Below the pieces are notes generated by a model. That model had not been told where the DNA came from and searched no databases. It saw only the letters and a program-made list of their open reading frames with translations. Positions 1 through 8,697 of a stretch of DNA of 64,000 bases are shown here, one piece after another. The number at the start of each line of letters is the position of its first letter. The first letter of the stretch is position 1. Both the position numbers and the translations under genes were made by a program. The DNA is from Paracoccus everestensis (GTDB lineage Bacteria > Pseudomonadota > Alphaproteobacteria > Rhodobacterales > Rhodobacteraceae): positions 1,040,501-1,104,500 of the forward strand of contig NZ_CP090836.1 in assembly GCF_021491915.1 (NCBI RefSeq). The letters are read 5' to 3'.

Positions 1-333
1 CGGCAGGTGGATTTCCAGTTCCGGCAGCAGCCGCAACCAGTCGGGATCCAGGTTCCGGCGCAGCATCTGCGGCCATTTTTCGTAATAGCGCCGCCAGCTT
101 CCCGGCGCGTCGTCCAAGGTTTCGGGCGTGATGAAGCGGGTGAAGATCGTGCGCGCGGGAAACATCTCGACCAGGTGGCAGACATTGGGCAGCACCCGCC
201 GGATCCATTCGACCTCCCATTCCGACCCCTTGTCGAACAGCCGCTGCATATCGATGCACAGATGCACGGCCCTGTCGCCCGGCGGGCCATATCTCAGGCC
301 TTCGTTCACCTTGTCGGCGTCCTGCATGGTCAT
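1..333 (-). CDS. isochorismatase-family cysteine hydrolase, N-terminal part (cut by window edge)
   Basis: The minus strand is open from an ATG at 333 to the left edge, giving 111 residues of an incomplete protein. The N-terminal half shows the isochorismatase-like opening: a hydrophobic strand ending in an Asp-Met-Gln core (VHLCIDMQRLF), where the Asp is the usual first member of the Asp-Lys-Cys triad. A second strand (ARTIFTRFITP) and an aromatic segment (GSWRRYYEKWP) follow. The Lys and Cys of the triad would lie beyond the edge. Family members hydrolyse amides or vinyl ethers; no substrate can be named from this fragment. A second in-frame ATG lies two codons downstream, and neither has a strong ribosome binding site. 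Confidence 0.7.
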   Translation of the reverse strand, partial: MTMQDADKVNEGLRYGPPGDRAVHLCIDMQRLFDKGSEWEVEWIRRVLPNVCHLVEMFPARTIFTRFITPETLDDAPGSWRRYYEKWPQMLRRNLDPDWLRLLPELEIHLP

Positions 334-426
334 GTCGTCACCCGCTCTTGAATCCTGTTCCAGAACCGCGGGGCAGGCGGGAAGTTTCCGATTCCGCCCG
401 CCGCCAAACATTTGTTCCATGAACGG

Positions 427-1005
427 TCAGTGCAGGTGCGACCGGCCCCGCATCCGATATTCCTGATCCAGCAGGTGCAGCAGCCATGGTCCGACCTCGG
501 CCGAACCGTCCCTGACGGATCGTTCGGCCACGGCGCGCTGCAAGGTCGCCTCGACCAGGCGTTCGGCCGAGGAAGCATCGGGCATGACCCGGCGTGACTG
601 CTGCATCATCTGGACCACAATGGTCTGGATGGCATCATCGTCCTCAGGGATCCCGACACGGCGTTGTCCCAGCAAATCATCCAGCAGGGGCGCCGCATGG
701 CGATGGCGGGGATAGGTGCGGTGCCCCTTGAACCGGCGCGGAATGGCGCCTGGACCGGCGTCGGTCAGAAAGACAAAGGGCACGTCGCTGTGGCGCAGGG
801 TATCAGCCACCCAGAAACAGCCTTCGGTCCGGGCCGCCACGTCCAGGATCGCGGCCTGCACGCTGCCCGCGATCTGGATTGCCTCGTGCACATCCGCGAA
901 GGGGCCAACCACCACATGGCCGCACTCGCGGACCTCGGCAGTCAGCCTTTGGGCATGGATAAGATCATCCTCCATGACCATGACACGCAATGGTTCGACT
1001 GTCAT
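427..1005 (-). CDS. orphan response regulator, receiver domain with short C-terminal extension
   Basis: About 192 residues. The first ~115 look like a CheY-type receiver: an acidic pair after the first strand (MVMEDD), the phosphoacceptor Asp at the end of the third strand (AAILDV), and a hydroxyl residue after the fourth strand (FVFLTDAG). The rest is predominantly helical, without a recognisable DNA-binding or enzymatic domain. The start at 1005 (TVEPLRVM) is preferred because the upstream extension is not conserved-looking. No histidine kinase lies nearby, so the partner is unknown. It could act by protein-protein contact. Confidence 0.65.
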   Translation of the reverse strand: MTVEPLRVMVMEDDLIHAQRLTAEVRECGHVVVGPFADVHEAIQIAGSVQAAILDVAARTEGCFWVADTLRHSDVPFVFLTDAGPGAIPRRFKGHRTYPRHRHAAPLLDDLLGQRRVGIPEDDDAIQTIVVQMMQQSRRVMPDASSAERLVEATLQRAVAERSVRDGSAEVGPWLLHLLDQEYRMRGRSHLH

Positions 1006-1170
1006 TCGTCCCCCCTGACCGGCGTGACAGGACATCCGGTCCCATCACAGGTTTTCCGCGCCTTCCCCAAGGGAAGCCTAGCGTCAGGTTCGGGTAAATC
1101 CAGTCATATCAGACTTAAGGACTAATTGATCTTTAGCAGCCGTTGATTTGGGCAGGAATCTGCCGACCAG

Positions 1171-1208
1171 GCCAGGACAGGACAGCCGTTCGCCTGTCTT
1201 GTCCTGGC
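1171..1208. terminator. 15-bp stem-loop downstream of pseudoazurin
   Basis: Two 15-nt arms (1171-1185 and 1194-1208) pair with one mismatch around an 8-nt loop. The element lies just beyond the pseudoazurin stop codon on the minus strand. No clear U-run follows, so it may protect the mRNA end rather than act as a strict intrinsic terminator. Confidence 0.5.
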
Positions 1209-1216
1209 AATCTCGG

Positions 1217-1654
1217 TCACTGGACCTGGGCGATTTCCGCGTCCATGCGCTCGCGCGCCTTCTTGGACAGCTTCACGGTCTTGGCCGCCTCGAGGTTCGC
1301 GGGCGCGTCGCCCACCTGGATCAGGCCCACCATGCCCATCGCGAAATGCGGCGTGCATTTGACGCCGTACAATCCCGGCTCGGTCACGGTCAGCGAAAAC
1401 TCCTCGTTGATCTTGCTTTTGAAGGTTTCCACGCCCTCGGGCAGGATGTCCTTGATGGCTTCGACGTTGTGGCTCTTGTCGGTGGGAATGAAATGGATCA
1501 CGTCGCCGGGCTCGGCCTTCACGAAGGCGGGTTCGAACACCATCATCCCGGCCTCGCCCTTGTTGAGCATATGCACCTCGTGTTCGGCGGCAAAGGCCGT
1601 GCCCCCCAGGGCCAGCATCAGGGCGGGGGCGGCAAGCAGCAGGGACAGTTTCAT
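1217..1654 (-). CDS. pseudoazurin, periplasmic type I blue copper protein
   Basis: A 145-residue precursor with a signal peptide of about 22 residues ending TAFA, then a mature cupredoxin starting AEHEVHML. The copper ligands are visible: His in KSHNVEA, then Cys, His and Met in the loop CTPHFAMGM, the order His-Cys-His-Met of type I sites. The family shuttles electrons from cytochrome bc1 to nitrite reductase and other denitrification enzymes in the periplasm. The sequence closely resembles the Paracoccus pantotrophus protein as I remember it. The ATG at 1654 is preferred over the one at 1660 because a GGAG lies seven bases upstream of 1654 but only one base from 1660. No nitrite reductase genes lie beside it. 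Confidence 0.93.
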   Translation of the reverse strand: MKLSLLLAAPALMLALGGTAFAAEHEVHMLNKGEAGMMVFEPAFVKAEPGDVIHFIPTDKSHNVEAIKDILPEGVETFKSKINEEFSLTVTEPGLYGVKCTPHFAMGMVGLIQVGDAPANLEAAKTVKLSKKARERMDAEIAQVQ

Positions 1655-1851
1655 CGTCATTCTCCGTAAGGACGCGGGCCAGGAGGCGGCCCGTTCGCCC
1701 AAGGACTTAGGGCTTCCATCCGGCCCCCACCTTGACCCAGCGCAAACTGCGGCGCGAAAACGCCGCGTCACCGGAATCATTTGTTCCATCTTTGTTTCCT
1801 TTTCCCGTTCGGTTAGGCTGGCCCGGCGGAAAGAAAGGACGCAAGGCCTAG

Positions 1852-2970
1852 ATGGAGGAGCCAAGGGAACAGCCTGAACAAACGCCACCGGCCGTGATCC
1901 GCAAGATCATCCATGTGGACATGGACGCCTTTTATGCCTCTGTCGAGCAACGCGACGATCCCGGCCTGCGCGGCAAGCCGGTGGCCGTGGGCGGGTCTGC
2001 CGCGCGTGGCGTCGTCGCCGCCGCCAGCTACGAGGCGCGGGTTTTCGGGGTCCGGTCGGCCATGCCCTCGGTCACGGCGCGTCGCCGCTGTCCCGACCTG
2101 ATCTTTGTCAAGCCGCGCTTCGATGTTTACCGCGCCGTATCGCAGCAGATCCGCGAGGTCTTTGCCGAACATACCGACCTGATAGAGCCCTTGTCCCTGG
2201 ACGAGGCCTATCTGGACGTGACCGAAAACAAGCAGGGCATTCCCCTTGCCACAACCATCGCGCTGATGATCCGCGACAGGATCCGGGATGTGACGGGGCT
2301 GAACGCCTCTGCCGGGATTTCCTATAACAAGTTCCTGGCAAAGCTGGCCAGCGACCTGAACAAGCCCAATGGCCAGGCGGTCATCACGCCTGCGCGTGGG
2401 CCCGCCTTCGTGGCCGAACTGCCCGTCAAGAAATTCCATGGCATCGGTCCCGCCACGGCGGCCAAGATGGAACGGCTGGGCATCGTCACCGGTGCAGACC
2501 TGCGCACCAGGTCGCCCGATTTCCTGCGCCGTCATTTCGGCAAGTCGGGCGACTGGTATCACCGCATCGCGCGCGGCATCGACCACCGTCCGGTCGAACC
2601 CCACCGTGTCCGCAAATCCGTGGGCGCCGAGGATACCTTTTCCGCCGATATTCACGATTTCGACCTGGCCCGGCGCGAGATCACGCCGCTGGCCGAAAAG
2701 GTGTGGCGGGCTTGCGAAAACAAGCGGCTGACCGGGCGGACCGTCACACTGAAAGTAAAATACGCCGATTTCCAGCAGATCACCCGCAGCCGCACGCTGA
2801 CCGGCCCGGTCCATGGCGCCGAGGATCTGGAAACCATCGCCATCGGCCTGTTGCAGCCTCTTTTCCCTGTCGCCAAGGGGGTGCGGTTGCTCGGCGTCAC
2901 GCTGTCGTCGCTGGAAGACGACGAAGGGCAGGGACCGCAACTGACCCTTTGCCTGCCGGGCTTTGACTGA
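1852..2970 (+). CDS. dinB: DNA polymerase IV (Y-family translesion polymerase)
   Basis: 372 residues, the usual length for DinB. The N-terminal palm motif [13 protein letters not shown] carries the first catalytic Asp, and [10 protein letters not shown] carries the Asp-Glu pair. The thumb helix-hairpin-helix ([17 protein letters not shown]) follows, and the little-finger domain fills the C-terminal third. It copies damaged DNA with low fidelity without proofreading. It lacks the last residues typical of a beta-clamp binding tail, although LTLCLPGF near the end could serve. A short AAGG lies five bases before the ATG. It is divergent from the pseudoazurin gene and sits alone; no LexA site was recognised upstream. 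Confidence 0.95.
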   Translation: MEEPREQPEQTPPAVIRKIIHVDMDAFYASVEQRDDPGLRGKPVAVGGSAARGVVAAASYEARVFGVRSAMPSVTARRRCPDLIFVKPRFDVYRAVSQQIREVFAEHTDLIEPLSLDEAYLDVTENKQGIPLATTIALMIRDRIRDVTGLNASAGISYNKFLAKLASDLNKPNGQAVITPARGPAFVAELPVKKFHGIGPATAAKMERLGIVTGADLRTRSPDFLRRHFGKSGDWYHRIARGIDHRPVEPHRVRKSVGAEDTFSADIHDFDLARREITPLAEKVWRACENKRLTGRTVTLKVKYADFQQITRSRTLTGPVHGAEDLETIAIGLLQPLFPVAKGVRLLGVTLSSLEDDEGQGPQLTLCLPGFD

Positions 2971-3104
2971 CACCAGGGTCGGTCCTTGCCCGTTATTCCC
3001 GGCGGGGCATCATGAACGAGTCTGCTCGGCTGGACCCTCCCAAGAAATCTTGGATCTCCACAAACTGGCCCCGGGCCTGCGCGATATGACTGGAATGATG
3101 CCCC

Positions 3105-3938
3105 CTAGTAGCTGATCGCAGCAGTCCGCCGCAGATCGTCCGCCGGGGGTTTGCCGAAGCCGAAAAAGTCCAGATAGGCGGGAATCTGTTCGAACAGCAT
3201 ATCGGTGCCGACCTGATACCGGCAGCCGCGTTCGGCGGCGGCAGTCAGGAAAGGCGTCATCTCGGACTTCATCACCACCTCGCCCACGAAGGCCGCGGGG
3301 TCGATGCGGGTCACGTCCAGCGGCAGCGGATCCTCCGGGTTCATGCCCAGGGGCGATGCGTTGACGACCAGTTCGAACCCGGCGGCATCGCGGCTGCCCG
3401 TTTCCACCCGCAGGTCGGGATAGGCCGCGATCAACCGTCCGGCCAAGGCCTGCATCGCCTCCGGATTGGGGTCGAACAATGCCAGCCGCGAGACGCCCGC
3501 GCGGGCCAGCGACGCGGCGATGGCCGATCCGACCCCGCCCGCGCCAACCACAAGCGCGCCGATCCCGTCCAGCCGCTGACCCTTGGCCTGCACCCCCAGG
3601 ACAAAACCTTCGCCGTCGAACATATCGGCCTCCAATGCGCCATCGACGCCCAGCCGCAGGGCATTCGCCGCTCCTGCGATCCGGGCCGTGACCGACACCC
3701 TGTCCGCCAGACCCAGGGTGGCTACCTTGTGGGGCATGGTGATCAGCGCGCCGTGGATGTTCGACAGCCGGAACACCAGCGGCAGGAAGGCTGCGTAATC
3801 CTCGGCCCGGCAGCCCATCGGCACCACCACGGCGTCGATGCCTTGGGCGTCGAACCAAGGGTTATAGATCATCGGCGATTTGAAGGTATCGGTGGGAAAG
3901 CCGATATGCGCGATCAGCCGGGTCGTGCCGCTTATCAT
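3105..3938 (-). CDS. shikimate dehydrogenase-like NAD(P)-dependent oxidoreductase
   Basis: 277 residues in two domains. The N-terminal substrate domain has TMPHK with the catalytic Lys, and the dinucleotide domain has GAGGVGSAIA near residue 130. It differs from housekeeping AroE: the opening reads TFKSPMIYN instead of SxSPxxHN, and the usual GxNTDG is MFDGEGF, which keeps an Asp. That pattern fits a specialised quinate/shikimate dehydrogenase rather than the biosynthetic enzyme. It is the last gene of an operon with a type II dehydroquinase and an ABC transporter. The reaction (interconversion of shikimate or quinate with the 3-dehydro form) is inferred from family and context. Confidence 0.75.
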   Translation of the reverse strand: MISGTTRLIAHIGFPTDTFKSPMIYNPWFDAQGIDAVVVPMGCRAEDYAAFLPLVFRLSNIHGALITMPHKVATLGLADRVSVTARIAGAANALRLGVDGALEADMFDGEGFVLGVQAKGQRLDGIGALVVGAGGVGSAIAASLARAGVSRLALFDPNPEAMQALAGRLIAAYPDLRVETGSRDAAGFELVVNASPLGMNPEDPLPLDVTRIDPAAFVGEVVMKSEMTPFLTAAAERGCRYQVGTDMLFEQIPAYLDFFGFGKPPADDLRRTAAISY

Positions 3939-3947
3939 TGTTGGTCC

Positions 3948-4691
3948 CTAATGGTGCAGGATTTCGCCCAGGAAGTTCCGTGCGCGTTCATGCCTGGGCG
4001 CGCGGAAGAATTCCTCGGGGGTGTTTTCTTCAAGGATCTCGCCCTCGGCCATGAAGATCACCCGGTCGGCGACCTGGCGGGCAAAGCCCATTTCATGCGT
4101 GACGCAGATCATCGTCATGCCGTCGCGGGCCAGGCTGACCATCGTGTCCAGAACCTCCTTGACCATCTCGGGGTCAAGCGCGCTGGTCGGTTCGTCGAAC
4201 AGCATGGCGATGGGCTCCATGCAGAGCGCGCGGGCGATGGCGACGCGCTGCTGCTGGCCGCCGGAAAGCTGGGCTGGGTATTTTTGGGCCTGGTCGCCGA
4301 TACGGACACGTTCGAGGTATTTTCGCGCGGTCGCCTCGGCCTCGGCCTTGCTGAAGCCGCGCAGGCGCATGGGGGCGAGGATGCAGTTTTCCAGAACCGT
4401 CATGTGCGGGAACAAGTTGAATTGCTGAAACACCATGCCGACCTCGCGGCGCACGGTGTCGATGGCCTTTTGCCCGTCGTCCAGCCTGGTGCCATCCACG
4501 ACGATGGTGCCGGACTTGATCGCCTCAAGATGGTTGATGCATCGGATCAGCGTCGATTTTCCGGAACCGGACGGACCACACAGCACGATCTTTTCGCCCC
4601 GCCGGACGGTCAGGTTGACGTTCTTCAGGGCATGAAAGGCGCCATACCATTTTTCCACATTCTCCATGCGGATCAGATAGTCTTCTGTCAT
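3948..4691 (-). CDS. polar amino acid-type ABC transporter, ATP-binding subunit
   Basis: 247 residues, a typical GlnQ/HisP-type ATPase. Walker A is GPSGSGKST, the Q-loop is [11 protein letters not shown], the signature is [15 protein letters not shown], Walker B is [11 protein letters not shown] and the switch His is in CVTHEMGFA. It should form a cytoplasmic dimer powering the two permeases encoded 2.5 and 3 kb upstream in the same operon. It lies 9 bp before the dehydrogenase gene and 19 bp after the Gfo/Idh/MocA gene. This subfamily normally imports amino acids, but the catabolic neighbours suggest a cyclic hydroxy acid as substrate. Confidence 0.93.
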   Translation of the reverse strand: MTEDYLIRMENVEKWYGAFHALKNVNLTVRRGEKIVLCGPSGSGKSTLIRCINHLEAIKSGTIVVDGTRLDDGQKAIDTVRREVGMVFQQFNLFPHMTVLENCILAPMRLRGFSKAEAEATARKYLERVRIGDQAQKYPAQLSGGQQQRVAIARALCMEPIAMLFDEPTSALDPEMVKEVLDTMVSLARDGMTMICVTHEMGFARQVADRVIFMAEGEILEENTPEEFFRAPRHERARNFLGEILHH

Positions 4692-4710
4692 GATCTCCCT
4701 CCGCTGGGGA

Positions 4711-5739
4711 TCACAGGGTCACGCGCGCGCCGATGGCAGCGGACGACTTGACGGCTTCGATGACACGCAGGGTTTCCAGCCCCTCGCGGCCTGACACCAG
4801 GGGCGGTTCCTGCCCCTTGATGACCCGGACGAACTGGCTGACCTGGCGGGCCAGCGGATCTTCGTCGGGAACCTGGGCGCGGCTGATGTCCAGGGGCGAA
4901 TACCAGCTTCTCTCGCCCTGTGCCCGCCGCAGCGTCAGCGACGGCAGGGCCAGCGACCCATGCGTGCCGCCAATCAGGTAACAATCCTGGTCGGTCTGGG
5001 GATAGGCGGGGTTTTCCCCGCTGTTCGCCTCCCAGCTCCAGGCCGCGACGGTCGCGTCGCAGACGCTGGCGGGGGCCAGGACGCCGCTTGCGAATTCCAG
5101 CAGGATGACCGAGGTGTCCTCGACCGCATTGCCGCGCACCGCATTGGATTCACGCGCGGTCACGGCGATGACGTCGCCCAGCAGAAAGCGCAGGTTGTCG
5201 ATGTCGTGGATCAGGTTCAGAAAGACCGGACCCGCGCCCTTTTCACGCCGCCATTCGACCTCGAAGTAGTCGTCGGGCTTATAGATCCAGAACATCGCAT
5301 TGGCGACGACCGGCCTGCCGATGGCGCCGTCGTCGATGATCTGGCGCGCCCGCTGCATCAGCGGATTGTGGCGGCGGTGGTGCCCGGTCAAAAGGGGCAC
5401 GCCCGCCGCCTCTGCCGCGGCCACCAGCCGTTCGCCGTCCGCCACGCTGTCGCACAGCGGCTTTTCGATCAGTGCGGGCAGACCTGCCGCAACGCAGTCC
5501 AGTCCGTTTCGCATGTGCATCTGGTTGGGCGTCGCCACGATCACCCCATCCGGTCGGCCCGCCGCCAAGGCATCCTCCAGCGACTGCATCCAGGGCGCGC
5601 CGAAATCCTCTGCCACGGCCTGCCCAACGGACGAGGGGTCGATGACGCAGGCAAGGTCCGCATCGGGCGATGCCGCGACGTGCATCGCGTGCCGCCTGCC
5701 GATCAGGCCCGCGCCCATCACCGCGATGCGGGGTGTCAC
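4711..5739 (-). CDS. Gfo/Idh/MocA-family NAD(P)-dependent oxidoreductase
   Basis: 342 residues. The N-terminal Rossmann fold begins with [10 protein letters not shown]. The family's EKP motif (ALIEKPLCD, around residue 93) supplies the catalytic Lys, and [13 protein letters not shown] carries the conserved His and Asp of the C-terminal domain. Family members oxidise or reduce hydroxyl groups of sugars, inositols and related cyclic polyols. The start overlaps the dehydroquinase stop by 4 bp (ATGA), implying translational coupling. In this operon it could be a quinate or shikimate dehydrogenase with a different specificity from the AroE-like protein; that is inference. Confidence 0.85.
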   Translation of the reverse strand: MTPRIAVMGAGLIGRRHAMHVAASPDADLACVIDPSSVGQAVAEDFGAPWMQSLEDALAAGRPDGVIVATPNQMHMRNGLDCVAAGLPALIEKPLCDSVADGERLVAAAEAAGVPLLTGHHRRHNPLMQRARQIIDDGAIGRPVVANAMFWIYKPDDYFEVEWRREKGAGPVFLNLIHDIDNLRFLLGDVIAVTARESNAVRGNAVEDTSVILLEFASGVLAPASVCDATVAAWSWEANSGENPAYPQTDQDCYLIGGTHGSLALPSLTLRRAQGERSWYSPLDISRAQVPDEDPLARQVSQFVRVIKGQEPPLVSGREGLETLRVIEAVKSSAAIGARVTL

Positions 5740-6182
5740 GCGTCGGCCCCGGCCAGCGACACGATCCGGCGCAGGGCCAGCCTGTAACCCTCGGTCCCGC
5801 AGCCTGCGATCACGCCGTCGGCGCGCAGGCTGACATAGGAATGGTGGCGGAAGCTTTCGCGCTTGTGGACGTTCGAGATATGGACCTCGATCACGGGGCC
5901 GTCAAAGGCGTTCAGCGCGTCCAGGATCGCGACCGAGGTGTGGGTATAGGCGGCGGGGTTGATGACGATGCCCACCGCGTCCTCGCGCGCGGCATGGATC
6001 CAGTCGATGATCTGGCCTTCGGCGTTCGATTGCAGGAATCGGATTTCTACGCCCAGATCGGCTGCCAGTGCGGCGCAATCGCGTTCCACATCGGCCAGAG
6101 TCTCGGATCCATAGATATGCGGCTGGCGCTTGCCCAGCAGGTTCAGGTTCGGGCCGTTGAGGATATAGACGAGCTTTGGCAT
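5736..6182 (-). CDS. aroQ: type II 3-dehydroquinate dehydratase
   Basis: 148 residues, the family's usual size. Diagnostic motifs are [19 protein letters not shown] (with the flexible-loop Arg and the catalytic Tyr), [13 protein letters not shown] and [11 protein letters not shown] (active-site His and Asn). It interconverts 3-dehydroquinate and 3-dehydroshikimate through an enolate mechanism and forms dodecamers. It may serve aromatic biosynthesis, but its place inside an ABC-transporter operon with two dehydrogenases suggests catabolic use. It is coupled (ATGA) to the downstream oxidoreductase gene and preceded by 57 bp after the binding-protein gene. Confidence 0.93.
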   Translation of the reverse strand: MPKLVYILNGPNLNLLGKRQPHIYGSETLADVERDCAALAADLGVEIRFLQSNAEGQIIDWIHAAREDAVGIVINPAAYTHTSVAILDALNAFDGPVIEVHISNVHKRESFRHHSYVSLRADGVIAGCGTEGYRLALRRIVSLAGADA

Positions 6183-6239
6183 GGCATGACCTTGAGGCGC
6201 AGGGGATGCCCGGCGACGCGAACCGCCGGGCCAGGGGGG

Positions 6240-7058
6240 TTACTGGGCAATGGCGAAGGGCACGCCTTCCATTTCCGCGGGCAGTTGCGGCGGATCCATC
6301 TTCATCCAGGTGTTGTAGATGCCCTTGAATTCGTCCGTCGCCATGAATTCGGTCAGGAAGGCGTTCACGGTCTGGTTCCAGTCAGTCTCGCCCAGACGGG
6401 TGCCCACGCCGTTGTACAGCGCAGTCAGCGGCATCTTGTTTTCGAACTTGCCGGGGGCGCCGGCCTCGATCCGGGTGATATAGAACTGGTTGCCGCCCAC
6501 GGCATCGACCTGTCCCGACATCAGCGCCTGGATGGTCGCGGCGTCGTCGTCAAAGCGCATGATGTTGGTGCCTTCGGGCGCCATGGCTGTCAGCGCGGTA
6601 TCCTGGGCCGCCGAACGCGGCACGCCGATGCGGTAATCGGCCAGCGATTCCGGCGTGGACAGGTCGGCGTCCTTCGGACCCACGACCGACATCTGGTTCG
6701 CGGCATAGGGGACCGAGAACTGGATCGACTGGGCGCGTTCCGGGCTCATCGCCATGGTGGCGAACAGCACGTCCACCTTGTCGGTGGTCAGGGCGGGGAT
6801 GCGGTTCGCGACGGCCAGTGGCAGGAACTCGGCCTCGACGCCCAGGTATTCGGCAAAGGCGCGGCCCATGGCGGCGTCGTATCCGTCGGCCTCGCCCGCC
6901 GAATTGATGCAGCCCCAGGGGCAGTTGTCGCCCTGGATGCCGATGCGGATGGTGCCGGACGCCTTGGCTTCCTCGACCGTGCGGGCATCGGCCTGGGTGC
7001 CGGCCATGGCGGCAAGCGCCAGGGCCGCAGCGGCGGCGATGCGGGTAAAATGCAGCAT
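6240..7058 (-). CDS. family 3 periplasmic substrate-binding protein of ABC transporter
   Basis: 272 residues. A signal peptide (MLHFTRIAAAAALALAAMAG...ADA) precedes a family 3 solute-binding fold: TIRIGIQGDNCPWGCINSAG at the N-terminus, the central domain with RIGVPRSAAQDTAL, and a return strand near VDAVGGNQFY. Two Cys in NCPWGC could form a disulfide close to the binding cleft, which is not usual for the family. It delivers substrate to the permease pair encoded upstream. GGGAGG lies shortly before the start codon. The specificity cannot be read from sequence; the operon context points to quinate, shikimate or a similar acid. Confidence 0.9.
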   Translation of the reverse strand: MLHFTRIAAAAALALAAMAGTQADARTVEEAKASGTIRIGIQGDNCPWGCINSAGEADGYDAAMGRAFAEYLGVEAEFLPLAVANRIPALTTDKVDVLFATMAMSPERAQSIQFSVPYAANQMSVVGPKDADLSTPESLADYRIGVPRSAAQDTALTAMAPEGTNIMRFDDDAATIQALMSGQVDAVGGNQFYITRIEAGAPGKFENKMPLTALYNGVGTRLGETDWNQTVNAFLTEFMATDEFKGIYNTWMKMDPPQLPAEMEGVPFAIAQ

Positions 7059-7163
7059 GGATATCCTCCCTGATATCTGGACCGGCTGGGGGTCCCTTTT
7101 GAACTTAGAACCTATTGTCGCGCCACAGTGAAGCTGACGCGGAAGGCGGCAGGGGCTTGTGGT

Positions 7164-7814
7164 TCATCGGCGGTCGCGGGCCATGCGGCGTTCCATGCGG
7201 CCGCCCCACAGCGACAAGGGCCAGCACAGCAGGAAATACAGCAGGCCCACGATGCCAAAGACGATCAGCGGCTTGAAGGTCTGGTTCGACACGATCTGGC
7301 CCGCGCGGGTCAGTTCGATAAAGCCCACGATGGCCGCCAGCGAGGTTCCCTTCAGCAGCTGCACCAGAAAGCCGATGGTGGCGGGCAGCGACAGCCGGAA
7401 CGCCTGGGGCAGGATGATGTCGCGCATCAGGCTGCGATACTTGATGCCCAGGGCATGCGCGGCCTCGGACTGGCCCAGGGGGACGGCCTGGATGGCCCCG
7501 CGCCAGATCTCGCCCAGATAGGCAGAGGCATGGGCGGTCAGTGCAACCGCAACGGCACCCCAGGCGGGCGGATCCAACCCCAGCAGGGGCAGGCCGAAAT
7601 AGAAGACGAACAATTGCATCAGCAGCGGCGTGCCCTGGAAAATGGCGATCCAGGCCATGGCGATGGTGCGCAGCCACCGCCTGCGGGACACTCGCGCCAA
7701 GGCCACGACCAGGCCAAAGCCGATGCCGCCCACAAAGCCAACGGCAGTCAGCGCCAGGGTCCATCCCAGACCGCGCAGCAGGAACAGCAGTTCGGGGGAT
7801 CCGATGGTTGACAT
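7164..7814 (-). CDS. ABC transporter permease, polar amino acid type
   Basis: 216 residues with about five membrane helices. The N-terminal segment LLRGLGWTLALTAVGFVGGIGFGLVVALA is the usual start of HisM/HisQ-type permeases. The coupling (EAA-like) loop is QSEAAHALGIKYRSLMRDIILPQAFRLSLP, which contacts the ATPase. It forms a heterodimer with the product of the gene 13 bp upstream. The 105 bp between it and the binding-protein gene hold no other gene. Confidence 0.9.
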   Translation of the reverse strand: MSTIGSPELLFLLRGLGWTLALTAVGFVGGIGFGLVVALARVSRRRWLRTIAMAWIAIFQGTPLLMQLFVFYFGLPLLGLDPPAWGAVAVALTAHASAYLGEIWRGAIQAVPLGQSEAAHALGIKYRSLMRDIILPQAFRLSLPATIGFLVQLLKGTSLAAIVGFIELTRAGQIVSNQTFKPLIVFGIVGLLYFLLCWPLSLWGGRMERRMARDRR

Positions 7815-7827
7815 GGACGGCCCTTCT

Positions 7828-8490
7828 TCAGCGCGTGGGATAGGTGAAGGCGGCGCGGGAAATCACCGCGAACAGGCTCATCACGAACCAGGACAGCAGC
7901 AGATACAGGACCGTGATGGTGAAATAGACCTCGAAGCTGCGGAAGGTGTCGCCGTCGATGCGCTGCGCCACGCTGGTCAGTTCGTATGCGGAAATCGAGG
8001 TGGCGATGGACGTGGTCAGCGTCAGCAGGATGAACTGGCTGACCAGCGACGGGAACACGGCGCGCAGCGCGGGCTTCAGGATGATGCGGCGGAAAACCTC
8101 GGCCGGGCGCAGGCCCAAGGCCAGTCCCGCTTCGGTCTGGCCCCTGGGGATGCTTTCGACCCCGCCCCGGATGATCTCGATCGCATAGGCGCCGCCGTTC
8201 AGGCCCAGGGCGATGATGGCGGTGACGGTGGGGTTCAGGCGCACGCCCGCCAGCGGCAATGCGAAGAAGATGAAGAAGATCTGCACCAGAAACGGCGTGT
8301 TGCGGATCAGTTCGACAAAGGCGATCACCAGGGCCGATCCGATGCGGCTGCCTGACCGGCGGATCGCCACGCCCAAAACACCGATGATCAGCGCCAGGAT
8401 CATGCCCGACAGGGCCAGGAACAGCGTGCCGCCCAGTCCCATCAGCAATTCGGGCCACCGCGCCCAGACGACGCCAAAATCCAGTGTCAT
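7828..8490 (-). CDS. ABC transporter permease, polar amino acid type
   Basis: 220 residues, first gene of the seven-gene minus-strand operon. The membrane segments are clear (LLMGLGGTLFLALSGMILALIIGVLG and others). The EAA-like coupling loop reads QTEAGLALGLRPAEVFRRIILKPALRAVFP. NTPFLVQIFFIFFALPLAG is a signature stretch of amino acid-type permeases. The operon is divergent from the BKACE gene across 207 bp (8491-8697), where any shared control would lie. No regulator gene is located in the cluster. Confidence 0.9.
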   Translation of the reverse strand: MTLDFGVVWARWPELLMGLGGTLFLALSGMILALIIGVLGVAIRRSGSRIGSALVIAFVELIRNTPFLVQIFFIFFALPLAGVRLNPTVTAIIALGLNGGAYAIEIIRGGVESIPRGQTEAGLALGLRPAEVFRRIILKPALRAVFPSLVSQFILLTLTTSIATSISAYELTSVAQRIDGDTFRSFEVYFTITVLYLLLSWFVMSLFAVISRAAFTYPTR

Positions 8491-8697
8491 GGTTCCCCTT
8501 CCCCAAGGTGCAGGGTGCTTCAGGCACAGTCGCCCGTGTGGGGAAACTGACCGGGGAAGGCCACTCCGTCAAATGCCAATGCCGCATTTTCTTGAGGTCG
8601 CATTGATTTGGCTGGCACGCGCGGGCATGGATCCAGGCTGGCGGTAACGCGGCTTTTGGCAGATCATGGCCACCACCTTCTGCGAAAGGACCGGCCC

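Noticed and set aside
1732..1745. FNR-like site (TTGAC-CCAG-CGCAA) upstream of pseudoazurin
   Set aside because: Only 7 of 10 consensus positions match. Control by FNR is plausible for pseudoazurin, but this site is too weak to annotate.
3040..3053. CCAAGA-AA-TCTTGG palindrome between dinB and the dehydrogenase gene
   Set aside because: It lies between convergent genes, without a U-run and far from any promoter; probably chance or a weak terminator.
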